NCBI GenBank assembly: GCA_900769555.1
Contig: CAAGHA010000084.1
Coordinates: 1-62,476, forward strand
Reading direction: 5' to 3'
Source: Bacteroidales bacterium
GTDB lineage: Bacteria > Bacteroidota > Bacteroidia > Bacteroidales > Paludibacteraceae
DNA length: 62,476 nt
A program made the translations under genes and the position numbers. The notes under the pieces were generated by a model. That model had not been told where the DNA came from, searched no databases, and was given only the letters and a program-made list of their open reading frames with translations. Shown in pieces: positions 1 through 8,045 of the stretch; the stretch's first letter is position 1, and each line of letters starts with the position of its first letter.

Positions 1-44
1 ACGCTAAGAAATATCTTGTAAAATAAGTTATACACCTAAAATTT

Positions 45-361
45 ACCCCTGCAGATTATCAAAATCGACAGGGGTATTTACTACTCAATAGAATTCACCT
101 TTAATAATAGTCTCATTCTGCACAATTTTGCAAAATTTGTCCAAATTCTCTTGCTCGCTCCAATTTTCTTCTTTACCTTTGTGAAAAATTTTAACAATTG
201 CTAATTGTTTAATAATGAAGAAAAGATTGTTTTGGACAGTGTTGCCTTTAGTGGCCATGCCTTTCTTCTCATGCGAGGACGAAGAACCGGATGTAGGATT
301 TGACCAAACGAGCCAAGCACAAGAATTTCAAACGGGAGAGATTCGGTTGGGAGAGAAAATC
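45..361 (+). repeat. Direct repeat, left copy (promoter plus 5' coding end)
   Basis: This stretch aligns without gaps to 61321-61637 (constant offset 61276), with about 24 substitutions in 317 bp by eye. It covers the upstream region, the promoter and the first 49 codons of the lipoprotein gene. Homology beyond it continues only at protein level. It begins with a 7-bp inverted repeat, ACCCCTG (45-51) and CAGGGGT (69-75). Bases 1-44 hold nothing I recognise. Confidence 0.95.
151..181 (+). promoter_or_regulatory. Bacteroidetes-type promoter of the metallopeptidase-like lipoprotein
   Basis: TTG at 151-153 is followed after 20 bp by TACCTTTG at 174-181, matching the -33/-7 pattern of Bacteroidetes housekeeping promoters. 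The start codon lies 34 bp downstream. The right-hand duplicate keeps the pattern with TACATTTG. Confidence 0.6.
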
Positions 362-1834
362 AACAGCCCCGTCACATTAAGAAACATACAACGTGCAGCC
401 GATTCTTTGGCGCAACGCAATGGTATGGTTTTACGTTCTGCTCAGCAATTAGAGGCGACTCACCTCTATGTAAGATTCCTCCCCAAAGACTCTGCCGAGT
501 ATGAATTGTTGGTGGGTGATACTCTATTAGACCCTACGCCCTATCCGTGGGACTATAAACTGAGTGAGGGAGACAGTTATCATGACCCCTCTTTGTCGCA
601 TGATGCCTATCAGTGGCAATATACAGTGATTCCTGTGGAACATGATTTAGAGCAATACAACGTACAATACGAAGTGTTGGAAGAACTCTATATGCCGGAC
701 GGAATGTTTGATGAAGAGAGTAACACATCTACCCGAAGTGCAAGCGAGGAGAAGACCTATTTGAAGGCTTTGCTAAACGAATCTGTCCGTCAAAACGCTC
801 CCGACCAAATGGAACAAACCGAAACCTTACGCAAGTGGACACCTGCGGCAACAATTAAGGCGTATGATGATATTCTGGATACCTACATACCATTGGACGG
901 CGTGAAAGTGAGAATCACGACCTTTGCTTTTGTAAAGAAAACAGCCATCACCAACATTTATGGTCAGGTCAGTTTTGACAAAAGAAATCGGGATGTTTCC
1001 TATAGTATCGAGTGGGAACGAGACAATTGGGATATTCGCGATGGGGGAACACAAGCCTATTACCATGGTCCCGATGATACCAAAAGTGCATGGAATCTGA
1101 ATATAGGCAAAGGGACTCCAAAATCACTTCATATCTCAGCCATTCACAGAGCATTGTTGAAATATTATCACGAAAATATAGACGGACTGATACGTCCAAG
1201 CAAAGCCTTGAAAGTTTCGTACCAAGAAGGAGCAGACCCGGATGAAGAAGCGTTAGGCTCTACTCAATCAGCAATTGTTCGCACGTGGAGTTGGATATTT
1301 TCTGCCATTAAGATTTATGAAAAAAGACCTTCAGGACCAATTTGTACAGTAAGTCATATTCTATCCACCACTCTTCATGAATTAGCTCACGCTTCTCATG
1401 CATGCAGAATGAGTAAGGATGAATATGATAATACAAGCCTCTTTGTAAAAGAAAGTTGGGCAGTTGCGGCCGAATGGCATCTATCATTACATGAATACAA
1501 AAGATTAGGTGCTAATTCATATAAATTAGATTCGCTACATAGTGATAAAGCAGAACAATTTTGGCCATATTTAGGTCGTTCAGATATATATTCTCCAATG
1601 TTTATTGATATGATAGACAATTTTAATCAGAAAAATTTATATTCAGACTATTTTTACATACCGGTTGATAATGTTGTTGGATATACTTTAGGTATGATTG
1701 ATAAAAATTTAACTTCTATAAGAAATTATAATAACGTAGAATCATTCATGTTAAATAATATACCCTCAGGAGTTACAATTAATCAAATAAATGAATTTCT
1801 TAAAATGTATAAAGAAAAATGGACAGAAAAATAA
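215..1834 (+). CDS. Lipoprotein with HExxH zinc-peptidase motif
   Basis: A signal peptide ends in a lipobox at Cys20 (FFSC). The acidic stretch after it (EDEEPD) resembles a Bacteroidetes lipoprotein surface-export signal. Near residues 225-270 is a segment like a carboxypeptidase-regulatory fold. At 388-392 the sequence HELAH gives an HExxH zinc motif, and Glu413 (KESWA) lies at a distance fitting the third ligand of a gluzincin. I infer an outer-membrane-anchored metallopeptidase; the substrate is unknown and I cannot name the family. The stop overlaps the start of the next gene by 16 bp, so translation is probably coupled. A paralogue starts at 61491, and a remnant of another lies at 2376-2519. 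The last third is visibly more AT-rich than the first. Confidence 0.75.
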   Translation: MKKRLFWTVLPLVAMPFFSCEDEEPDVGFDQTSQAQEFQTGEIRLGEKINSPVTLRNIQRAADSLAQRNGMVLRSAQQLEATHLYVRFLPKDSAEYELLVGDTLLDPTPYPWDYKLSEGDSYHDPSLSHDAYQWQYTVIPVEHDLEQYNVQYEVLEELYMPDGMFDEESNTSTRSASEEKTYLKALLNESVRQNAPDQMEQTETLRKWTPAATIKAYDDILDTYIPLDGVKVRITTFAFVKKTAITNIYGQVSFDKRNRDVSYSIEWERDNWDIRDGGTQAYYHGPDDTKSAWNLNIGKGTPKSLHISAIHRALLKYYHENIDGLIRPSKALKVSYQEGADPDEEALGSTQSAIVRTWSWIFSAIKIYEKRPSGPICTVSHILSTTLHELAHASHACRMSKDEYDNTSLFVKESWAVAAEWHLSLHEYKRLGANSYKLDSLHSDKAEQFWPYLGRSDIYSPMFIDMIDNFNQKNLYSDYFYIPVDNVVGYTLGMIDKNLTSIRNYNNVESFMLNNIPSGVTINQINEFLKMYKEKWTEK

Positions 1835-2295
1835 TATCTTTAATTTTTGTACTAATAGCATCTATAACTTTACCATCTTGCGAGCCAAGTGACATTGATG
1901 GAGTTCCGTTGCAAGGGGAATGGTTGTACATGATTACCAATAAAACCAATCATAATGTAACCATAGAAATTGGGAATAATAGCCAAAGCAATCAACCCAT
2001 TAAATACGTCATTCTATCTCAAGATAGTATTATTAAGACAAGTGATATAGATGCTGCAGGGCGTCATGTTCCATTTGATGGATATCCCATTTACATTATA
2101 TTTGATGACACCTTAAGGTATAAATGTCCCTCATATATAACAGATAGGGAAAGTGTTTATGCTTCAATGATTTACCATTTAGCAAACTATACACTAATCA
2201 TAGATACTTTAGACATCCACCTCTATCGTTACGAAATCACCGAAAAGGAGTACGAATATGCCAAAGCGCATCCGTATAAACACTATAAGGAATAA
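1819..2295 (+). CDS. Small lipoprotein, partner of the metallopeptidase-like gene
   Basis: This 158-residue protein has a signal peptide and a lipobox ending at Cys21 (LPSC). It matches no family I recognise. It is a paralogue of the protein at 2507-2971: both have GEW near residue 30-35, a central FDDTL and the C-terminal TEKEYEYAKAHPYK. Its start lies inside the 3' end of the upstream gene, suggesting the two are made together. Partnership such as inhibitor, chaperone or immunity protein is an inference from this overlap, which is repeated in the second copy. Its final 55 bp are almost identical to the end of the paralogue although the rest has diverged. Confidence 0.75.
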   Translation: MDRKIISLIFVLIASITLPSCEPSDIDGVPLQGEWLYMITNKTNHNVTIEIGNNSQSNQPIKYVILSQDSIIKTSDIDAAGRHVPFDGYPIYIIFDDTLRYKCPSYITDRESVYASMIYHLANYTLIIDTLDIHLYRYEITEKEYEYAKAHPYKHYKE

Positions 2296-2298
2296 GAA

Positions 2299-2380
2299 GT
2301 TTGACAATTGGTTTCAGGTTTCAAGTTTCAGGTTTCAGGAAGTGCGCTACTTGAATCTTGAAACTTGAAACCTGAATCAA
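2299..2380. repeat. GTTTCAGGTTTCAAG repeat cluster with hairpin potential
   Basis: Short units GTTTCAGG and GTTTCAAG are repeated in tandem at about 2308-2341. They face their complements (TTGAAACTTGAAACCTGAA) at about 2357-2377, so the segment can fold into an imperfect hairpin. Similar units recur at 2976-3150. It sits just after the stop of the first small lipoprotein gene. Confidence 0.7.
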
Positions 2381-2519
2381 GTTTTTTAATATCAATATTT
2401 CTAATTTAACGTCTTTGGATAAGGTTGGTGAATATTTAAAGAATTATAAAATTAATGGAGTTACAGACGCTCAAATAGATAACTTATTAAAAATATATCA
2501 AGAAGAATGGAAAAACTAA
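2376..2519 (+). pseudogene. Remnant of a second metallopeptidase-like lipoprotein gene (3' end only)
   Basis: This open frame encodes about 47 codons. Its residues resemble the C-terminus of the 539-residue protein at 215-1834: both carry NLTS, then GVT, then Q-I--LLK-Y-E-W immediately before the stop. It has no start codon or 5' part. Its stop overlaps the next gene's start by 13 bp, mirroring the 16-bp overlap of the intact pair. It is therefore a truncated duplicate, probably deleted between the flanking TTTCAGG repeats. Confidence 0.75.
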
Positions 2520-2971
2520 AATATATATTGTTAGCGTTTGTTATTTTTATGACAAATTGTAAAGATGAAGATGTTATCAAAGATGGAATTGAAGGAGAAT
2601 GGTGTTATTGGATTGTAAATGGAACAGAACATACCATCAAAATCAAAATAGATAGAGGGACAAACATTAATAATCGTCCCGAAAATTATGAAATCCCTCC
2701 TGCAGATAGTATTGTCAATGCGGAGGTAGGAAGTTTTAATTACAGACCTTTTGATGCTTTTTCTGCCTTTGTTATGTTTGATGATACATTGATCTATAGA
2801 TGTGAATTAATAGATAGTACTAAAGAAGAAAAGTATGGAGGAATGTTTCTTAATGTGCTTAACTATGAAGTATTAACGTATAGTCAAACATTGCGAGTTT
2901 TCCGTTACGAATTCACCGAAAAGGAGTACGAATATGCCAAAGCGCATCCGTATAAACTTAAAGAGGAGTGA
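2507..2971 (+). CDS. Small lipoprotein, second paralogue
   Basis: This 154-residue protein has a signal peptide and a lipobox at Cys18 (MTNC) followed by KDED, which resembles the K-(D/E) surface-export signal of Bacteroidetes lipoproteins. It is homologous to the protein at 1819-2295 (GEW, FDDTL, TEKEYEYAKAHPYK). The large gene that should precede it survives only as a fragment, so this copy may be an orphan. Function is unknown. Confidence 0.7.
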   Translation: MEKLKYILLAFVIFMTNCKDEDVIKDGIEGEWCYWIVNGTEHTIKIKIDRGTNINNRPENYEIPPADSIVNAEVGSFNYRPFDAFSAFVMFDDTLIYRCELIDSTKEEKYGGMFLNVLNYEVLTYSQTLRVFRYEFTEKEYEYAKAHPYKLKEE

Positions 2972-3160
2972 GAAATAGGTTTCAGGTTTCTGGATGCTGA
3001 CGCTGGTTACAGGTCTTATATTGGTATCGGTTGCAGTCGTTGGGGCGAATCGCATTCGCCCTATCGTACGTTTCAGGTTTCAGCATTCAAATTGCAGTAT
3101 GTTTGAAACTTGAATCCTGAAACTTGAAACGAACGCAGTGCATTGAAACCTATATCCTTA
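2970..3160. repeat. Repeat-rich convergent junction with a perfect short hairpin
   Basis: Further TTTCAGG/TTGAAAC units occur at about 2981-2996, 3070-3083 and 3103-3151, on both strands. Between them a perfect hairpin has arms GGGCGAAT (3043-3050) and ATTCGCCC (3054-3061) around a CGC loop. The segment separates two convergent genes and may act as a terminator or REP-like element. No coding sequence is evident. Confidence 0.65.
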
Positions 3161-3162
3161 CC

Positions 3163-4827
3163 CTACAAAATAAGAACCAACAATTGAGCTGTAAAAATGC
3201 GAAGAAACATCGTTAAAGGATACACCGTAGCATAAGCCGCGGACTGAGCTTGCGAAGTTGAAATAGAATTAGCATATTCCAACGCAGGTGGATTAGTGGA
3301 TACTCCCGCTAAAAATCCACAAATCTTCAAATAATTAACGTTGTTGAAGTAAGCTATAACTGCAATGGTTATAGCAGGGACAAACGTAATGATTATTCCG
3401 TACAGCATCCACATATACCCCCCATCCACAAAAGTAGAGATAAACTTTGTCCCTGAAGATAATCCCACACAACCTAAAAACAAAATAATCCCTAACTCCC
3501 TTAGCATTGCATTTGCACCGGGTGTCATGTAAAAATCCAATTTCCCGATTCTTCCCTTATGCCCCAGTATCAACGCCACAATTAATGGTCCGCCGGCTAA
3601 ACCTAATTTTGCCGGAACAGGAAGACCCGGAATCCAAATCGGAATGCAACCAACCAAGATTCCTAAAAAGATTCCTAAAAAAATCGAGATAGAATTGGGT
3701 ATAGACAACTCTTTGACAGAATTTCCAATCTCATTTCTGACATCCGAAAGAAGAGCCCTTTTACCTACAACCCTGACCGTATCTCCCATTTCTAATGTAG
3801 TATTCAACGTAGGTAAAATTTCCATTCCTGCTCTGAATATACGAGTAATATTAGCTTCATATCGTCTGTAAATACCAATTTGTTCGATTGTCTTTCCTGC
3901 AATTTTTCTATTGGTTACCAATACATTAAACATTGCCAATGAACCGGACACCTCTTTTTTCTGTCCTGTTTCTACCGGCCCGATAGAAAGCTTGAATTTC
4001 TCTACATTATCTTGTGATGAAACTCCAAATATGACATCTCCCATTTGTAATATTTCATCCTCTACAGCAACATCTAAAGAGTCTCCTCTTTGAATTCGAG
4101 ATATAACCAATTCATCCTTAAACATTCTCTTTAACTCTGCAATTTTTCTACCCTCCCAATTAGAGTTCGTTATCGTTATCTGAACACTCTCCAAGTGGTT
4201 TTGCCGATCAATTCCTAACTGCTCATTATACTCCTTTTCAGAATCTTCGATTTTAATTCTAAAAATAAGACGAATTAAAAGAATTACTAAGATAATCCCC
4301 AATACACCAAACGGATAAGCCATTGCATAAGCCATACCTGAAGCCTCTACTGCAGCCAAATTCGACCCCAAAGCCTGTTGAGCCGCACCCAAACTTGGCG
4401 TGTTTGTAACAGACCCTGATAAGAGTCCTACAATAACCGCTGTGTCTATATTCAGAACTAATTTCATGGCAACAACAATAATTGCCCCCATTAAAACAGT
4501 AGCAACAACCATCAAATTAAGTTTCATTCCATCGTTTTTAAAAGAACTTAAAAAACGAGGACCAACATCAATTCCAATCGAATAGACAAAAAGCACCAAC
4601 CCAAATTCTTTAACAAAGTGTAAGATTTCCGCATTAAGAGGAGAATAGCCCAACTGCCATTTACAATGAGCTAAAGCAATCCCCATAAACAAAACTCCGG
4701 CAATTCCCAATCGAATCCCCTTTATATTTAACTTCCCCAACACTAACCCCAAGAATGCGGTTAAACATAAATAAATAAGAACTGACTCGACACCCGTCCC
4801 GGATATCAACTTAACAATAAAATCCAT
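3163..4827 (-). CDS. YidE/AspT-type putative transporter
   Basis: This 554-residue membrane protein has the layout of the AspT/YidE/YbjL (aspartate-alanine exchanger) family. A hydrophobic block of about five helices (1-190) is followed by two RCK_C-like regulatory segments (about 205-290 and 290-375), then a second hydrophobic block (about 380-554). Length matches the family. Each hydrophobic half carries the paired sequence GLLSGSVTNTPSLGAAQQAL or GFLAGVSTNPPALEYANS, typical of the duplicated core. Substrate is unknown in most members. It lies 20 bp downstream of hisIE on the same strand, so the two are probably cotranscribed. Confidence 0.85.
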   Translation of the reverse strand: MDFIVKLISGTGVESVLIYLCLTAFLGLVLGKLNIKGIRLGIAGVLFMGIALAHCKWQLGYSPLNAEILHFVKEFGLVLFVYSIGIDVGPRFLSSFKNDGMKLNLMVVATVLMGAIIVVAMKLVLNIDTAVIVGLLSGSVTNTPSLGAAQQALGSNLAAVEASGMAYAMAYPFGVLGIILVILLIRLIFRIKIEDSEKEYNEQLGIDRQNHLESVQITITNSNWEGRKIAELKRMFKDELVISRIQRGDSLDVAVEDEILQMGDVIFGVSSQDNVEKFKLSIGPVETGQKKEVSGSLAMFNVLVTNRKIAGKTIEQIGIYRRYEANITRIFRAGMEILPTLNTTLEMGDTVRVVGKRALLSDVRNEIGNSVKELSIPNSISIFLGIFLGILVGCIPIWIPGLPVPAKLGLAGGPLIVALILGHKGRIGKLDFYMTPGANAMLRELGIILFLGCVGLSSGTKFISTFVDGGYMWMLYGIIITFVPAITIAVIAYFNNVNYLKICGFLAGVSTNPPALEYANSISTSQAQSAAYATVYPLTMFLRIFTAQLLVLIL

Positions 4828-4847
4828 GATTGCGTTTTACGTATAAT

Positions 4848-5417
4848 TTACTCTTTATGTCTTGCTTTCAATTCTCGAGCTAAATCTTCTATTCTATATC
4901 CTTTTTCTGTCAATAGAACTATCAGATGATAAATCAAATCGGATGACTCATACAAAAATTGCTCTGAAGTTCCATTTGTTGCCTCAATAATGGTTTCAAC
5001 AGCCTCTTCTCCCACTTTTTGAGAAATTTTGTTTACTCCTTTTGTGAACAACTTTGTTGTGTATGAACCCTCCGGCATCTCGCGTTTTCTTTTTTCAATA
5101 AAGTCCTGAAGATGAGATAAAAAGGCTAAATCTTCGATATTCTTTTCACCCCTGAATGTATCCGCTCCTGTTGTTGAACCTTCCGGCAACGCCTTGATTA
5201 CATAGGCAGTACCTTCCACATTCGGAATCAAACTTTCCACCTTTAAAGGTTTGAAGTACTCTCCTCCTTCAACCGGAAAAACAGATTTCTTATCAGCATC
5301 ATACAAAAACACTTCACCCGACTCTTTCATCTTTAAAAGAGCTTCACAATTTACATATCCTATACGAAGGACTTTATTGTCTCTACTATCTTGAACTACA
5401 GCTTGTTGCAAATCCAT
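4848..5417 (-). CDS. hisIE: HisIE: phosphoribosyl-ATP pyrophosphatase with a degenerate cyclohydrolase half
   Basis: The C-terminal half (about 98-189) is a canonical phosphoribosyl-ATP pyrophosphatase, with SYTTKLFTKG, KVGEEAVE (134-141) and ESSDLIYH (157-164). It would catalyse histidine step 2. The N-terminal half keeps the HisI outline (VLRIGYVNCEALLKMKESGE) but lacks the metal-binding cysteines. Where HisI has DCDGD and CHTG..SCF, this protein has NVEGT and TTGADTF. The only cysteine, Cys24, is elsewhere. Step 3 is probably not performed by this protein. No other his gene lies in the window. The 5' region is filled by two inverted-repeat elements. Confidence 0.85.
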   Translation of the reverse strand: MDLQQAVVQDSRDNKVLRIGYVNCEALLKMKESGEVFLYDADKKSVFPVEGGEYFKPLKVESLIPNVEGTAYVIKALPEGSTTGADTFRGEKNIEDLAFLSHLQDFIEKRKREMPEGSYTTKLFTKGVNKISQKVGEEAVETIIEATNGTSEQFLYESSDLIYHLIVLLTEKGYRIEDLARELKARHKE

Positions 5418-5470
5418 TATTATTGATGTTTTAATAAAAAAACGTTTTTTTTTAGAAATTGTTTAAAATC

Positions 5471-5667
5471 TGAGAAGCTGTTTGAATTTTATTTCGAGCA
5501 TATTTGAGAGAAATTTTTAAGATTGTTTTTATTATTCTTTTGCAGTAAATAGTGGACTATTATCAAAAAAGAATAATAAAAACAGGTTAAAAATAATCTC
5601 AAAGATGCCGAAAAAACAAAAAGTGAAACTTTACAATTTATTTAATAAAATTTAAACAGTTTCTGAA
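5471..5667. mobile_element. MITE-like element family A, copy 1
   Basis: The ends are inverted repeats: GAGAAGCTGTTTGAATTTTA at 5472-5491 against the complement of AAATTTAAACAGTTTCTG near 5648-5665. The interior is also self-complementary (GTTTTTATTATTCTTTT against AAAAGAATAATAAAAAC), so the whole unit can fold into a long hairpin. It is about 90% similar by eye to 17813-17999. There is no coding capacity. It abuts a family B element. Confidence 0.85.
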
Positions 5668-5668
5668 C

Positions 5669-5861
5669 TAAGGAAATTTTTATAAATCAGATTAAGACGA
5701 TTTTGAATGATATTTTGTTTTGGCTGTTTCTAATTAATAAAGAAGCAATGCAAGCATCGCAACAGAACGAATAGCCCCCCAATAAATATAATGAATTCAA
5801 AAGCATCCGAAATAAGATTTATTACAAAAATCAAAAATCGTAACTTATAAAAGTTGCCTTA
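5669..5861. mobile_element. MITE-like element family B, copy 1
   Basis: The left end is TAAGGAAATTTTTATAAATC and the right end reads AACTTATAAAAGTTGCCTTA, which are imperfect inverted repeats. The inner sequence AAAAGCATCCGAAATA is shared with the copies at 52420, 28054 and 57350. The right end runs into argD and supplies its last codons and stop. Together with the family A copy it fills the 427-bp gap between hisIE and argD. Confidence 0.85.
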
Positions 5862-6984
5862 AAACACGTTGTAAGCGGTTCATGAAGTCATCCGCCTCCT
5901 GTTTTGTCAGACACAAAGGTGGCAATAATCTCAAAACATGAGTACCACTACATCCTGTAAATACATGCTCATCAAACACCAATTTGGTTCTCATCTCCTT
6001 GTAAGGAACATCTAATTCGATTCCAATCATCAATCCCAAACCTCTGACATCAACAATATGCGGAAGATTCATGGTTTTAAGTTGCTCCATAATATAGTCT
6101 CCCACCTCTTTTGCATTTTGCACAAGATTTTCATCTTCAATAATATCAAGAACAGCAAGAGCCGCTGCGCATGCCAAATGATTCCCTCCAAAGGTAGTAC
6201 CTAATTGCCCGTATGCAGGTGTAAACTTCGGAGAAATAAGAACTCCACCCATTGGGAATCCATTCCCAATCCCTTTTGCAACAGTTATCACATCGGGTGT
6301 TACACCAAAATGTTGATGTGCAAAGAACTTACCGGTACGACCGTACCCACACTGAATTTCGTCAAAGATCAAAACGGTATCAGTTTCATCGCACGCTTTT
6401 CTTATCGCTTCAAGAAAATCTTTTTCCACAATACGGATTCCACCAACACCTTGTACACACTCAATAATCACAGCGCAAACATCACCTTTTTTAATCTCAT
6501 TTACCCACGCATCCACATCATTAAGAGGAAGATACGTTGCATGATTATTTGCATTAATCGGAGCAATGATTTTCGGATTATTAGTTACCTCTACAGCCAA
6601 CGAAGTTCTTCCATGGAAAGACTTTTCAGCCGATAGAACACGAGTTCTACCATTAAAAAACGAAGCCAATTTCAAAGCATTCTCATTGGCTTCTGCGCCG
6701 GAATTAATAAGAAAAAACTGAAAATCCTCGTACCCGGAAGCCTTCCCTAAACGCTCTGCCAACTCGACCTGCAATTTATTGATAACCGAGTTTGAATAAA
6801 ATCCTAAAGTATTTAACTGTTCGGAAATTTTTTCCACATAATGCGGATGACAATGTCCCACACTGATTACAGCGTGTCCTCCATACATATCCAGATATTC
6901 AACACCTTTATCATCCCAAACTTTACAGCCTTTCCCCTTTGTGATATTTACATCAAACAAAGGATATACATCAAATAAATTCAT
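5845..6984 (-). CDS. argD: Acetylornithine (or succinylornithine) aminotransferase
   Basis: This is a class-III PLP aminotransferase of 379 residues. It has NSGAEAN (94-100), FDEIQCGYGRTG (207-218) and the Schiff-base lysine Lys237 in AKGIGNGFPMGG. It converts N-acylglutamate semialdehyde to N-acylornithine. Some Bacteroidetes use succinyl rather than acetyl intermediates, and the sequence here does not decide between them. It follows argC by 25 bp in an operon. The stop codon and last four residues (RQLL) lie inside the end of a family B element, so the original C-terminus was probably replaced. Confidence 0.92.
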   Translation of the reverse strand: MNLFDVYPLFDVNITKGKGCKVWDDKGVEYLDMYGGHAVISVGHCHPHYVEKISEQLNTLGFYSNSVINKLQVELAERLGKASGYEDFQFFLINSGAEANENALKLASFFNGRTRVLSAEKSFHGRTSLAVEVTNNPKIIAPINANNHATYLPLNDVDAWVNEIKKGDVCAVIIECVQGVGGIRIVEKDFLEAIRKACDETDTVLIFDEIQCGYGRTGKFFAHQHFGVTPDVITVAKGIGNGFPMGGVLISPKFTPAYGQLGTTFGGNHLACAAALAVLDIIEDENLVQNAKEVGDYIMEQLKTMNLPHIVDVRGLGLMIGIELDVPYKEMRTKLVFDEHVFTGCSGTHVLRLLPPLCLTKQEADDFMNRLQRVLRQLL

Positions 6985-7009
6985 CTTTCAGTAAATTAGA
7001 ATAAAAAAA

Positions 7010-7972
7010 TTAGAATGCGACAGATTTCAATTTCAAACCACAGGATTCATCCAAGCCAAACATCAAATTAAAGTTTTGAACGGCCTGTCCGGAAGCTCCT
7101 TTTAATAAATTGTCAATAGCAGAAACTGCCAAAACTTTATTGCCATGTTTTTCGACATGAACAATGGCTTTATTGGTATTCACTACCTGTTTTAAATCCA
7201 AGTTAGCATCCATAACAAATGTAAATGCAGCATCCTTATAGAACTCTTTGTAGAGAGCTGTCAACTCTTCAGCACTCAAATCGCACTCTGTATAAGAAGA
7301 GACAAAAATTCCCCTTGCGAAATCCCCACGAAGAGGAAGGAAATTAATATCATGATTAAAACCTGCTTGAAGTTGTTTTAACGTGCGATTAATCTCAATT
7401 AAATGTTGATGAGTAAATGCTTTGTAAATTGAAATGTTATTATTTCTCCAACTAAAGTGAGACGTAGCAGAAGGTTTTACTCCGGCTCCGGTTGAACCTG
7501 TTATACCATTGGTATGAACTTCACCCTTTAGCAACCCATTAGCAGCAAGAGGGAGAATGCCTAACTGAATTGCCGTTGCAAAACATCCCGGATTGGCTAA
7601 TTTATCCGCATTTTTAATTCTCTCACGATTAACCTCCGGCAATCCATAAACAAAACCATTGCTTTCATCTCGGAAGTCTTGCGACAAATCAATAATCTTA
7701 ATATGAGAAGGAACAATATTAGCTTCTAAGAACTTTTTACTATCACCATGTCCGGAACAAATGAAAAGAGCATCCACTTGATCCAATGGAAGTTGATCTG
7801 TAAAAGTCATTTCGGTCTCTCCGAACAACCCCTCATGAACATTATACAATTTATTTCCTGCGTTACTTAAACTATTAACGAAATGAACATCCACTTCCGG
7901 ATGATTTAATAAGATACGGAGCAACTCCCCGGCAGTATAGCCTGCACCTCCAATAATTCCAACTTTTATCAT
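7010..7972 (-). CDS. argC: N-acetyl-gamma-glutamyl-phosphate reductase
   Basis: This 320-residue protein opens with the NADP-binding GIIGGAGYTAGELLRIL. It has the catalytic cysteine Cys130 in NPGCFATA and the motif GSTGAGVKPS. It reduces acylglutamyl phosphate to the semialdehyde in arginine synthesis. It is the first gene of an argC-argD operon with a promoter at 8012-8045. No argB, argG or argF lies nearby. Confidence 0.93.
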   Translation of the reverse strand: MIKVGIIGGAGYTAGELLRILLNHPEVDVHFVNSLSNAGNKLYNVHEGLFGETEMTFTDQLPLDQVDALFICSGHGDSKKFLEANIVPSHIKIIDLSQDFRDESNGFVYGLPEVNRERIKNADKLANPGCFATAIQLGILPLAANGLLKGEVHTNGITGSTGAGVKPSATSHFSWRNNNISIYKAFTHQHLIEINRTLKQLQAGFNHDINFLPLRGDFARGIFVSSYTECDLSAEELTALYKEFYKDAAFTFVMDANLDLKQVVNTNKAIVHVEKHGNKVLAVSAIDNLLKGASGQAVQNFNLMFGLDESCGLKLKSVAF

Positions 7973-8011
7973 TGTATTATCCTAATTTTAAACAACTTTA
8001 CTTAAACGCTG

Positions 8012-8045
8012 CAAAGTTAGACAATTTTTAAACTAAAAGGTCAAA
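8012..8045 (-). promoter_or_regulatory. Promoter of argC-argD
   Basis: On the minus strand TTTG (8042-8045) precedes TAACTTTG (8012-8019) by 22 bp, close to the Bacteroidetes consensus spacing. The -33 element lies within the 3' end of the upstream dsrE-like gene. The start codon of argC is about 40 bp downstream. Confidence 0.5.

Noticed and set aside
2299..3160. CRISPR-like array in the TTTCAGG repeats.
   Set aside because: Units are 7-14 bp, irregularly spaced and on both strands; there are no uniform spacers and no cas genes.
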